Positions 7,259 through 13,906 of a stretch of DNA of 14,113 nucleotides are shown here, in pieces. The DNA is taken from contig JAFXRX010000036.1 in NCBI GenBank assembly GCA_017526045.1, positions 1-14,113 on the forward strand, given 5' to 3'. The notes beneath the pieces were generated by a model that was not told where the DNA came from, ran no database searches, and worked only from the letters and a program-made list of their open reading frames with translations. Made by a program: the position numbers and the translations under genes. Positions within the stretch are counted from its first letter, which is position 1. The number at the start of each line of letters is the position of its first letter. Source of the stretch: Opitutales bacterium. Its GTDB lineage: Bacteria; Verrucomicrobiota; Verrucomicrobiia; Opitutales; Intestinicryptomonadaceae.

Positions 7259-7287
7259 ATTTTCGCAAATTTTTTTTAAATTCGCAA
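7259..7287 (-). promoter_or_regulatory. Candidate hflX promoter
   Basis: On the minus strand TTGCGA (7287-7282) and GAAAAT (7264-7259) are separated by 17 bases, giving a start near 7252 and a leader of about 26 bases. The plus-strand heptamer TTCGCAA is repeated at 7262-7268 and 7281-7287, so each box overlaps one copy. That could be an operator or coincidence in A/T-rich DNA. Confidence 0.35.
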
Positions 7288-7352
7288 GAATTAACTTCGG
7301 CATTTTTTGTTTTCGGCTTTACAAAATCCACGCCGAATTTAGTTTTTTTGGC

Positions 7353-8291
7353 ATGAAAATTCTGCGGATAATTTTTGCTCTTTTTGCCGCCGCGCTGTGC
7401 TTTGGCTGCGCGCAAAACGCCCAAAAGAAAATCGCCTTCGCCCACGGCAAGTCGATACACTACTGGGGCGACCACGAAAATAAAATAATGTGCGAGATTT
7501 TGGCGGGCGCGGCAAATTCGGCGTTCAAAGGCAAGGCGCAGGCGGACGTTGTCAGCCTCGAAGACGGCGCGGACTTTTCCGCCCTTGAAAAATACGACGT
7601 CATCTACGTTGTCTCAGAGGGCGAAAAATTCCACCCATTCGCGGGCAAAAGCGACGTTCTAAAAAAGCTCCATTCGCTCAAAAAGAATTTCGCATTCATA
7701 CATTATTCCACAAACCCGACGACCGGCGAGCCCGAGGAGCATACAATCCAAGAGCTCATAGGCGGCGTTTACAAAACGCACTTTTCGGTGAACCCGACCT
7801 ACGAGGCGCGCTTCGAATTTGCGCCCCACCCGATTTCGCGCGGCGTAAAGCCATTCGCAATCACAGACGAAATCTACTTTAACATAAGCTTTGCCGAAAA
7901 CGCGAAAATTGCGCACATCGCAAAAGTCGTGCCGCCCGACAAAGTGCGCAAGTTCAAATTCGGCGCGCACTCGGGCAACCAGGTTGTGCGCGACAATATG
8001 GGAAGAGCCGAAACTGTCGTTTGGGCTTGCGAAAACCCCAATGGGACCCGCGGCTTCGGCTGCACGGCGGGGCACGCGGTTTGGCTATTGAAAAACCCCG
8101 ATTTTTTCAAGATGCTGCTAAATTCAAGCGCGTGGCTTGCGGGCATCGAAATTCCAAGCGGGGGCTTCGGGGCGCAAACGCCAAGCTTTGATGAAATCGC
8201 AAAAAAAATCGAAAAAGAAAAACGCCCGGACATAGAATATTACACAAAAAAATGGCTCGAGCAAATCGGCTCTTGGGAAACTTTGAATTGA
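7353..8291 (+). CDS. ThuA-like domain lipoprotein
   Basis: 312 residues from the ATG at 7353. An earlier start at 7233 is possible, but the ATG at 7353 opens a classic signal peptide: MK, a hydrophobic core, then a lipobox-like LCFGC with Cys19. The mature part matches the ThuA-like family (trehalose-utilisation type, glutamine-amidotransferase-like flavodoxin fold). It has a first strand KIAFAHG (26-32), YDVIYVVSEGE (81-91), FAFIHYST (113-120), the ELIGGVYKTHF motif (134-144), HPISRGV (159-165), and a final RGFGCTAGHAVWLLKNPDFFKMLLNSSAWLAG stretch (233-264), where the family has a 'GH...P.f..ll.ngi.Wa.g' end. ThuA-like proteins are frequent in Verrucomicrobiota and Planctomycetes, linked to sugar metabolism, but catalysis is mostly unproven. 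It is probably in the inner or outer membrane leaflet facing the periplasm. It precedes holA by 43 bases. Confidence 0.85.
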   Translation: MKILRIIFALFAAALCFGCAQNAQKKIAFAHGKSIHYWGDHENKIMCEILAGAANSAFKGKAQADVVSLEDGADFSALEKYDVIYVVSEGEKFHPFAGKSDVLKKLHSLKKNFAFIHYSTNPTTGEPEEHTIQELIGGVYKTHFSVNPTYEARFEFAPHPISRGVKPFAITDEIYFNISFAENAKIAHIAKVVPPDKVRKFKFGAHSGNQVVRDNMGRAETVVWACENPNGTRGFGCTAGHAVWLLKNPDFFKMLLNSSAWLAGIEIPSGGFGAQTPSFDEIAKKIEKEKRPDIEYYTKKWLEQIGSWETLN

Positions 8292-8316
8292 CTTGCCCCT
8301 CCCGCGACACAAGAAT
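8288..8316 (+). promoter_or_regulatory. Candidate holA promoter overlapping the upstream stop codon
   Basis: TTGACT (8288-8293) overlaps the TGA of the ThuA-like gene; AAGAAT (8311-8316) follows after 17 bases. The -35 box is close to consensus, the -10 box matches four of six. The predicted start is near 8323, about 12 bases before the holA ATG, which would make a very short leader. Confidence 0.35.
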
Positions 8317-8334
8317 TGCGCAAATATTTTAGTT

Positions 8335-9420
8335 ATGGAAAAAGCCGTCCACTTCATCTGCGCAGACGACGAATTCATCGCCGACAACCGCGCCCGCGAA
8401 ATCTTTGCCGAACTTGCAAAAGACATCGAAGACGACATGTCAAAAGAAATTGTGCAGGGCTCGGCAAGCAACGCGCTCGACGCGCAAAAAATCTGCGCCG
8501 CGGCGGTGGAGGCGGCGTGCACAATGTCGCTTTTCGGCGGCAAAAAAGTGGTGTGGCTGCGCGGCCTGAATTTTTTAAACGACACAAACGGCAGGAGCAA
8601 AGACACCCAGGCGGCTCTCGAAGCCATGGCGGAAACCGCCGCGGGCTTCAAGCCCGAAAACGTCGCGTTTTTGATAAGCGCAAGCCCCGTCGACAGGCGC
8701 AAAAAGGCGTTCAAAGCCCTGAAAGAGATTTCCGAATTTGAATATTACGAAAGCTCAAACGCAGCGGAGGCGTGCATGGAGCTTTTGAACATGAAGGCAA
8801 AAAAGCTCGGCGTGGAGCTCGAATACCCCGCGGCGCAGGCTCTAATTGAAACCGTCGCGGCAAACCCGCGAATGGCTCTGCAGGAGCTCGAAAAGCTCGC
8901 CTCGTACGTCAATTTCCGGGGCAGCATAACGCCAAAAGACGTAATGGAGCTTGTGCCGATTTTCGGCGAGGGCAACTTTTTCGAGCTTGTCGAGCTTTAC
9001 TACGAGGGCAATGTCCAAAAGTCAATGGCTGCCCTTCACAGATATTTTTTCACGAACAAAAACGCAAGCGCGCGCCCGATTTTGACAAACCTGCAGCGGC
9101 AAAATTCGATTTTAATCCAGCTGCGCTCGCTAATCGACGAAGGCAAGCTGCCGCGCACCGAAAGGTGGCTGCCAAAGGGCGCGATAGAAAACCTCGCGGG
9201 CGAGTACGCGGGAGTTTTCAAAAGCGAATCAAAAAGCGCGTACAACATATTCTCGCAAAACCCGTTTTTGGTGAACAGGCTCGCGCCCATAGCCTCGCGC
9301 ACCCCGCTAAAAAAGCTTATTTCAAACCAGATGGATTTTATTAAAGCCTTCGAGGAGCTCATCGCCCGCGGCTCAAACTCCGACGAGCAAGTGATGCGCG
9401 AGCTCTTCTCTAAAGCCTGA
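8335..9420 (+). CDS. holA: DNA polymerase III delta subunit
   Basis: 361 residues from the ATG at 8335. A TTG at 8293 is in frame, but the sequence between is not family-like. HolA is the delta 'wrench' of the clamp loader that opens the beta sliding clamp. The family is diverse, and the call rests on its overall pattern: a first strand and acidic turn (HFICADDEFIADNRAREIF), ALDAQKICAAAVEAACTMSLFGGKKVVWLRGLNFL (the 'a.....sLFg.krlv.v...' segment), VAFLISASPVDRRKKAFKAL ('lvi.a.k.dkRkk..k.l'), an AAA+ lid with NPRMALQELEKLASYV, then MELVPIFGEGNFFELVELYYEGNVQKSMAALH and a helical C-terminal collar domain. Length is typical (about 340-360). No Shine-Dalgarno sequence. A terminator and tRNA-Val follow. 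Confidence 0.9.
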   Translation: MEKAVHFICADDEFIADNRAREIFAELAKDIEDDMSKEIVQGSASNALDAQKICAAAVEAACTMSLFGGKKVVWLRGLNFLNDTNGRSKDTQAALEAMAETAAGFKPENVAFLISASPVDRRKKAFKALKEISEFEYYESSNAAEACMELLNMKAKKLGVELEYPAAQALIETVAANPRMALQELEKLASYVNFRGSITPKDVMELVPIFGEGNFFELVELYYEGNVQKSMAALHRYFFTNKNASARPILTNLQRQNSILIQLRSLIDEGKLPRTERWLPKGAIENLAGEYAGVFKSESKSAYNIFSQNPFLVNRLAPIASRTPLKKLISNQMDFIKAFEELIARGSNSDEQVMRELFSKA

Positions 9421-9454
9421 TTTATTTCGGCAAGGCAAAAACGAGCCCCTTCCA

Positions 9455-9485
9455 AAACGCCCCGCGCGGGTTGCGGAGTTTTTTT
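9455..9485 (+). terminator. Intrinsic terminator after holA
   Basis: A GC-rich stem (CCGC at 9462-9465 with GCGG at 9473-9476, extendable with mismatches) is followed by AG and seven T (9479-9485). It lies 35 bases after the holA stop and 60 bases before tRNA-Val, so it probably separates the two transcripts. Confidence 0.55.
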
Positions 9486-9545
9486 CTTGAAAAATTCGCG
9501 GCGAAGGGCAAGAGTTGCGGCTTTATAAAAATCAAAACCACAAAC

Positions 9546-9622
9546 GGGGGTATAGCTCAGCTGGTTAGAGCGCTTGCATCACACGCAAGATGTCGTCGGT
9601 TCGAATCCGACTACTCCCACCA
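9546..9622 (+). tRNA. tRNA-Val(CAC)
   Basis: A 77-base cloverleaf with the 3' CCA encoded. The acceptor stem GGGGGTA pairs with TACTCCC (one G-T pair). The D-arm is GCTC/GAGC with the AGCTGGTTA loop. The anticodon stem CTTGC/GCAAG encloses the loop ATCACAC, giving anticodon CAC, which reads GTG. The T-arm is GTCGG/CCGAC with TTCGAAT. Discriminator base A73 suits valine. A TATAAA box (9524-9529) upstream could be the -10 element. Six T directly follow the CCA. Confidence 0.96.
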
Positions 9623-9666
9623 TTTTTTAGCTTCGGGGCGGCGCATTTGCAAAGATTGATGCTCCG

Positions 9667-10767
9667 CTATTTTTTTAAGGGCTTCGCCCCTTCGAGCAAA
9701 TATTTGAGCGCGAACAAATCCTTTATCTTGCCCTGGTCGGCCTTGGAGACCGAAATCTCCTCAAATCGCTGGATTTTCGCCGCCTTTTCCTCCTCGGTCT
9801 GCGGAATTTTCGCGCCGCCCAAGCCGTGGTCCGCGCCCGCAACCTCGATGTATATCAGGTTCGCGCCGACTTCGCCCGCCTTTTTTGCCATGAGCTTCGA
9901 CGCCTTGTAGGAGACCAAATCGTCCTTAGAGCCGTGGAAGATTAAAATCGGGCAGGAATTTTTGCTTAAATAGGTTATGGGGCTTGCGGCTTCGGCGAGC
10001 TTTAAGCGTTTGTCGTCCGGGTTTTTCGCCTTCAAAAATTCGTATGCGTTTGTTTTGCATTCGCGCTTGAACGCCGCCACTTCCTCGGCAGTGCCGCCCA
10101 TCAGGCGCGCAAAGCAGTTTGCGCTGTAGCTTACAGTGCCCTTGTAGTCCGCCTCGGGGTTCACGAATGAAACCGCGGGCGCAAACGCCGCAACACAGAC
10201 GACTTTCGGGTCGTATTTTTCAAGCGAGGGGTCTCCCAAAAATTTGTCGTTCGGCGCGAGAGCCGCCATGAGCGAAAGATGCCCGCCCGCGGAATGCCCA
10301 GTCGTCATCATTCTGTTCGGGTCGATGCCGTATTTTTTTGAATTTTTTGCGAGGAAGCGCAGGGCGTCCTTTACGTCGACGATGCAGTTTGAGACATCGG
10401 TTTTGCCGTCCTCTGCGAACGTGTATGAAATCGTCGCGATTGCAATGCCCATGTCGCAAAGCTCCTTCGCGTGGCGCCCGCCGACGTGGTATCTGTCGCC
10501 GCCGTTCCAGCCGCCGCCGTGGATGTTCACAATAATCGGCGCGCCGCCCTCGAACTCCCGCTCGCGCGGCAAAATGATGTCCATCGTGACGTCTTTGCCG
10601 TTAAATTTTTTATAGACTACGTCGCGCTCGACGTTCAAGCCGCTGTAAAGCCTGTCGGCTCTCTGGCGGATTTCCTCGGCGCGCTTGGCGTCTTTTTCGG
10701 CCTGTGTTTGGGAGAACGCGCACAACGCGGAAGCGACGGCGCACAATGCAACAAGTATTTTTTTCAT
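9667..10767 (-). CDS. Secreted alpha/beta-hydrolase (BD-FAE/carboxylesterase-like)
   Basis: 366 residues from the ATG at 10767; upstream in-frame codons overlap the dgkA end and are not family-like. A signal peptide MKKILVALCAVASALCAFSQ suggests a periplasmic enzyme. After a charged helical linker (about 22-45), the domain shows the oxyanion-hole motif NIHGGGW (81-87), the nucleophile elbow TGHSAGG with Ser159, the acid HGSKDD (Asp282 likely) and the base GADHG with His314: a complete catalytic triad. Proteins of this group cleave acyl or feruloyl esters, often on plant polysaccharides, but the substrate here is not readable. It follows dgkA by 25 bases and is probably the last gene of the sulfatase-dgkA unit. 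No clear Shine-Dalgarno sequence; it ends facing tRNA-Val with no evident terminator. Confidence 0.88.
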   Translation of the reverse strand: MKKILVALCAVASALCAFSQTQAEKDAKRAEEIRQRADRLYSGLNVERDVVYKKFNGKDVTMDIILPREREFEGGAPIIVNIHGGGWNGGDRYHVGGRHAKELCDMGIAIATISYTFAEDGKTDVSNCIVDVKDALRFLAKNSKKYGIDPNRMMTTGHSAGGHLSLMAALAPNDKFLGDPSLEKYDPKVVCVAAFAPAVSFVNPEADYKGTVSYSANCFARLMGGTAEEVAAFKRECKTNAYEFLKAKNPDDKRLKLAEAASPITYLSKNSCPILIFHGSKDDLVSYKASKLMAKKAGEVGANLIYIEVAGADHGLGGAKIPQTEEEKAAKIQRFEEISVSKADQGKIKDLFALKYLLEGAKPLKK

Positions 10768-10792
10768 GGCAAGCAGTTTTGTAAAAAAAAGA

Positions 10793-11173
10793 TTATTTGA
10801 CGAATATGCGCCACAAAACGGCGCCCCAGACCACAATCAAATTTGCAATGGCAAAAAGCACCGCCGCGCTGCCCATGTCCTTGGCGCGCTTTGCAAGCGG
10901 ATGAATTTCTTGCGTGCACAAATTGACGCACTCCTCGACGGCGGAATTTAAAAGCTCGACAATCAAAAGCAAAAACACCGAGCCCGCCATCAAAAGCTTT
11001 TCGGCAAGCGGCGCGTCCAAAAAAAACAGCGCGGCAAAAAGAAAGATTGCAAGGCAGCACTCCTGCCTGAACGCCGCCTCGTTTTTGAGCGCGGATTTTA
11101 TGCCGTCATACGAATAAAAAAACGCCTTAAAAAGCCTTTTTATTCCGGTATTTTTTTTTGCAGGCTCCATCAT
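10793..11173 (-). CDS. dgkA: Diacylglycerol kinase, prokaryotic DgkA type
   Basis: 126 residues, typical for this three-helix integral membrane kinase, which phosphorylates diacylglycerol to phosphatidic acid with ATP. Landmarks: an N-terminal amphipathic part with AFFYSYDGIKSALKNEAAFRQE (conserved Ala/Glu-rich surface helix), helix 2 with IVELLNSAVEECVN, where Glu73 matches the catalytic Glu69 and Asn76/Glu80 the metal and ATP ligands of E. coli DgkA, and the signature HPLAKRAKDMGSAAVL (91-106). Its ATG overlaps the TGA of the sulfatase-fold gene (ATGA), with AGGAGG 4 bases upstream of the first ATG and 7 upstream of the second. Translation could start at either Met, and coupling to the upstream gene is likely. 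This supports recycling of diacylglycerol made by that neighbour. Confidence 0.96.
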   Translation of the reverse strand: MMEPAKKNTGIKRLFKAFFYSYDGIKSALKNEAAFRQECCLAIFLFAALFFLDAPLAEKLLMAGSVFLLLIVELLNSAVEECVNLCTQEIHPLAKRAKDMGSAAVLFAIANLIVVWGAVLWRIFVK

Positions 11174-13062
11174 CTGCCCTCCTCGTCGTCGATTTCAGCC
11201 TGCGTCGGAAATTCCGAGCCGCGGGCAGCCCTCCAATAGGCGAGAGCCAAAAACGAATTCATGTACCTGCGCGCCTCGGGGGTGCACTCGATGCTCTTTG
11301 CGTCGCGCAAAACTCCGCCGTAAACGACGCAGTAAGGGTTGAGCTCGGGGCTTTTTGCGCTCTGCATAAAAAGCGGAGTTCCCCATGCCTTGTACTCGAA
11401 GCCCTTGTCCGCCAAAAGCTCGACGAGGGTCGGGATGATGTCGATGTGCGAGGAGTACCCGCATTCGCGCGCGAGCCCCGCCTCCTCTATCGGCGCGCCC
11501 GTAAAAATCAGCGGCACGCACATCTTGTATTCTATTTTATCCTCGAGATACTTCGGGGTAAGGCGCGCGTTATGGACGCCGGTAATGACAACCAGCGCGT
11601 CGGGATACTTCGCGCGGATGTTTCTTACAAACTCGCCGATGCAGTTGTCGGCATACCACATGTGCTGGACCTTGCGCTCGAGGGGGCTGTCGATTTCGTT
11701 CGGGCAGCCCTCCTTTTGCAAATCGACCTCGTAGGGCGGGTGGTTTGAAACTGTCAAAATAACGTTGAAGCTCGGCTTGTCGAAGCCGCGGTTTAAAATG
11801 TACTTGAAAAATTCCCTGTCGGGGACGCCCCACTCGAAGTCGTAATAAAGCGGGCTGATTTCGTCGCCGCCGACAGTTTCCTCAAAGCCGATTTTTTTGC
11901 AGAACGCGCCGATGTCGCACCACGACATCGCCGCGCCGCAGAAGAAGTTCGGGGTGTAGCCAAAATCCCGCATGAGGTTTGCAAGCGAAAAATCCGTCGG
12001 GTAGTCGGGGATGCAGCCCGGCGAGAGCACCGCAAACGGAATGCCGCCGAGAATGCAGGTGGTGGAGTCGGAAGTGCTTATCCCCGCCGAAACCGCGCGC
12101 GTGGTGGCGAGGCTCGTCTGGCAGAGCTTCAAAGTTTCGGGCATCAGGTTTCTGTGGCGGTGCTGCGGGTCGAGCGGCCAGGAAGAGTGGCTTTCGGCAA
12201 TGATTAAAAATATGTGGCTTGGCTTTGTTTTAAGCGGAGAGCCCTGCGCGACGCGCTTGAGCCCCTCGTCGATATTTTCAAGCTCCCTGCCGCCGCCCAA
12301 AAGCTCGCTTGCGATTTTCTTAAGCTCGGATTTTTTTACGCCGAAAAAGCTTATAGAATCTTCAAAGCTCAAAAATTCGAAGTGCGTTTTGAGCTCGAAA
12401 CGCAGGCAATAGGCGGAATTGGGGATTAAATTGTTCAGGAAAGACGACTCCGAAATAACCGCGCTCGCGGGCGAAAGCGGCTCGCCCTCGATGTCGGCGC
12501 CCATCATGCAGAAGGCGCATACGGGGGCTGAGAGCGCGAACGCCAAAAGCTTTGTGCGCAGCTTGTCGAAAGTCGAAAACCCGTCGGTGCGCCGATAGAC
12601 GAATTTCACCGACAAATAAATCAAAAACGTGCAAAGCGCAAGCGCGAGGGCTATCTGGAAAATCGGATAGCTTTTGACAATCGTCATCATAATCGCGCGG
12701 AAGTCGTCGTAAAATATGCCCAAAATCCACTGGTTGAACTGGCTTTTGTACTCGTAAAAGAAACATACGTTCAGCGCCGCGAAGAAAAGCGAAAGCGAAA
12801 GCGCGAAAACCGCGTAGCCGACCTTGGCCTTTTCAATCCACTTTTTGTCGCCGAAGAAAATCGCGATAAAGGAAAGCAGGAACGCGGGCAGCAGAAAATA
12901 CGACGAGGTCATCAAATCGAACCTTGCGGAAAGCCAAACCCACTTGGCGGTGATAAGCTCCATTTTGTCCGCGCCGAAAGCGAGCAGCAAAACGAGCCTG
13001 CCGACGAAATAAATCGCAAGCAGCTCGCAAAACAAAACCAAATCTCTTACAAGATATTTCAT
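11170..13062 (-). CDS. LTA synthase/MdoB-type membrane sulfatase-fold enzyme (phosphoglycerol transferase-like)
   Basis: 630 residues. About five hydrophobic helices (roughly 5-30, 52-71, 82-103, 133-156, 171-189) lead to a periplasmic sulfatase/alkaline-phosphatase-fold domain (about 280-580), the architecture of LtaS and OpgB. Compared with S. aureus LtaS: IFLIIAESH carries metal ligand Glu290 (LtaS E255); STSDSTTCILGGIP aligns with KTSDS...GLP and gives nucleophile Thr330 (T300); VSNHPPYE gives His441 (H416). The fourth site, normally GDH (D475-H476), reads GVH here (Val496-His497), so one metal-ligand Asp is missing. Known relatives move phosphoglycerol from phosphatidylglycerol to a glycan or lipid, releasing diacylglycerol. 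In a Gram-negative cell, decoration of periplasmic glucans or another envelope glycan is likeliest; a phosphoethanolamine-transferase-like role is possible. No Shine-Dalgarno sequence. dgkA follows with a 4-base overlap. Confidence 0.88.
   Translation of the reverse strand: MKYLVRDLVLFCELLAIYFVGRLVLLLAFGADKMELITAKWVWLSARFDLMTSSYFLLPAFLLSFIAIFFGDKKWIEKAKVGYAVFALSLSLFFAALNVCFFYEYKSQFNQWILGIFYDDFRAIMMTIVKSYPIFQIALALALCTFLIYLSVKFVYRRTDGFSTFDKLRTKLLAFALSAPVCAFCMMGADIEGEPLSPASAVISESSFLNNLIPNSAYCLRFELKTHFEFLSFEDSISFFGVKKSELKKIASELLGGGRELENIDEGLKRVAQGSPLKTKPSHIFLIIAESHSSWPLDPQHRHRNLMPETLKLCQTSLATTRAVSAGISTSDSTTCILGGIPFAVLSPGCIPDYPTDFSLANLMRDFGYTPNFFCGAAMSWCDIGAFCKKIGFEETVGGDEISPLYYDFEWGVPDREFFKYILNRGFDKPSFNVILTVSNHPPYEVDLQKEGCPNEIDSPLERKVQHMWYADNCIGEFVRNIRAKYPDALVVITGVHNARLTPKYLEDKIEYKMCVPLIFTGAPIEEAGLARECGYSSHIDIIPTLVELLADKGFEYKAWGTPLFMQSAKSPELNPYCVVYGGVLRDAKSIECTPEARRYMNSFLALAYWRAARGSEFPTQAEIDDEEGR
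11174..11184 (-). promoter_or_regulatory. Shine-Dalgarno site of dgkA inside the sulfatase-fold gene
   Basis: GAGGAGGG on the minus strand (11184-11177) is formed by the last codons (Asp-Asp-Glu-Glu-Gly-Arg) of the upstream gene and lies just ahead of the overlapping ATGATG. It is the strongest ribosome-binding site in the window and marks translational coupling. Confidence 0.7.
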
Positions 13063-13363
13063 TTTTGGGGCTGGGAATGGCGCAATATTAAAAAGTCCAA
13101 AAGATAAACATTATTAAAACAATAAGAAACTAAACATGATTTTTCCATCTTCTTCAAGAAAAATAAAACCGCGGCATTTTTGATTTTTTTAGGCTTTTTT
13201 GAGTGGCGCGCGGATTGCTCGCGCGCCTTTTCTGTTTTCACGCGCATTGCCTGCGGCAATCGCTTGTCATATAAAAAAGCAGTGGATTTAAAATTATTTT
13301 TAAGAATTTTACTTGCAAAAGGGAAAACGATTCTTAACTTACATAAACTTTAAATCGGACTAC
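13063..13363. other. Gene-free spacer between the sulfatase-fold operon and tRNA-Glu
   Basis: 301 bases, A/T-rich. It must contain the minus-strand promoter of the sulfatase-dgkA-hydrolase operon and the plus-strand promoter of tRNA-Glu. A TAATAT box on the minus strand near 13086-13091 and TTGCAA at 13313-13318 on the plus strand are possible elements, but I cannot find convincing partners. It also holds the hairpin terminator at 13204-13236 and a second hairpin ATTGCC-TGC-GGCAAT at about 13245-13259. A 66-residue minus-strand ORF here (to 13259) has no family features and I do not call it. Confidence 0.5.
13204..13236 (+). terminator. Strong plus-strand hairpin terminator without an upstream gene
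   Basis: GGCGCGCG pairs perfectly with CGCGCGCC (8 bp, all G/C) around the 7-base loop GATTGCT and is followed by TTTTCTGTTTT on the plus strand. On the minus strand the 3' flank is A-rich. The only gene to its left is on the opposite strand, so it either ends an unseen small plus-strand transcript or is a leftover. Confidence 0.55.
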
Positions 13364-13440
13364 GTCCCTATCGTCTAGCCCGGTTAGGACATAAGATTTT
13401 CATTCTTACGACCGGGGTTCGAATCCCCGTGGGGACGCCA
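13364..13440 (+). tRNA. tRNA-Glu(UUC)
   Basis: A 77-base cloverleaf with encoded CCA. The acceptor stem GTCCCTA pairs with TGGGGAC (one T-G pair). The D-arm is GTCT..GGAC (AGCCCGGTTA loop). The anticodon stem TAAGA/TCTTA encloses TTTTCAT, giving anticodon TTC for glutamate. The T-arm is CGGGG/CCCCG with TTCGAAT. Discriminator G73 is standard for tRNA-Glu. A terminator follows four bases after the CCA. Confidence 0.97.
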
Positions 13441-13443
13441 ATT

Positions 13444-13475
13444 AAATTTCACACGAACCCGTGTGAAATTTTTTT
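13444..13475 (+). terminator. Intrinsic terminator of tRNA-Glu
   Basis: A perfect 12-bp stem, AAATTTCACACG (13444-13455) with CGTGTGAAATTT (13460-13471), around the 4-base loop AACC and followed by TTTT. It sits directly after the tRNA, so the tRNA is a single-gene transcript. The A-tract on the 5' side could also let it work in reverse. Confidence 0.85.
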
Positions 13476-13906
13476 GTGCCCTTAGTGTATCGCGGCGCGA
13501 GTTTTGGGAAAGAATGTCGGACTTTTGGGAAAAAGTTCGGTTTTTTGTTTGTTGAGGCGCGGGGCTGCAAAAAGTTTTTTTATGCGACGTATTTTGTCGC
13601 AGTGTGATGCTAAACTTGCGCCAATCCTAAAAAGAGGCGGGCGCAATGGAAAACAATTTTAAAGGCAATATGGGGCAAAAAAAATGCGCGGGCTGCGATG
13701 CAAAAAAAGCGTCGCTTAACAGCATGATTTTTGCAAAAAAATTTAAGAATTGCAAAACTGGAGAGAATATACAAATATATCCATCCGCAAGCAATGCCGC
13801 AAAGCGCAATCGCAGCCTCAAAATCCGCGCGCCCGAAAGCGACCCCGCCGGAATGCGCCGCCCCGCGCAAAAAAATTCGCGCCAAAAACATCAATATTTA
13901 TAAGAT
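13476..13906. other. Poorly explained stretch before the metallopeptidase gene
   Basis: 431 bases without a confidently assigned gene. Seen here: an imperfect tandem repeat with a 21-base period starting TTTTGGGAAA at 13502 and 13523; a small inverted repeat GCGAC/GTCGC (13584-13588 and 13596-13600) ahead of a TAAACT box; and one marginal 85-codon plus-strand ORF (13646-13903). An overlapping 94-codon minus-strand ORF is equally unconvincing. The area probably contains the promoter of the metallopeptidase gene. Confidence 0.5.
13646..13903 (+). CDS. Doubtful small basic ORF upstream of the metallopeptidase gene
   Basis: 85 residues. In favour: AAGAGG lies 8 bases before the ATG, and the TAA ends three bases before the ATG of the next gene, as in an operon. 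A CAGC motif (KKCAGCDAKK, about 12-21) and another Cys at 36 are present. Against: the protein is strongly basic and low in hydrophobic residues, its last 35 residues are Arg/Pro/Ser-rich as in non-coding frames, no family is recognised, and a similar-length ORF exists on the other strand. Treat as hypothetical at best. Confidence 0.25.
   Translation: MENNFKGNMGQKKCAGCDAKKASLNSMIFAKKFKNCKTGENIQIYPSASNAAKRNRSLKIRAPESDPAGMRRPAQKNSRQKHQYL

Noticed and set aside
13059..13259. Minus-strand ORF of 66 codons upstream of the sulfatase-fold gene
   Set aside because: Basic and low-complexity, crosses the strong hairpin at 13204-13236, and overlaps the next start without a binding site.
13610..13894. 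Minus-strand hydrophobic ORF of 94 codons
   Set aside because: No ribosome-binding site or family resemblance, and it overlaps an equally weak plus-strand ORF; the hydrophobic look comes from Lys/Asn-rich DNA read in reverse.
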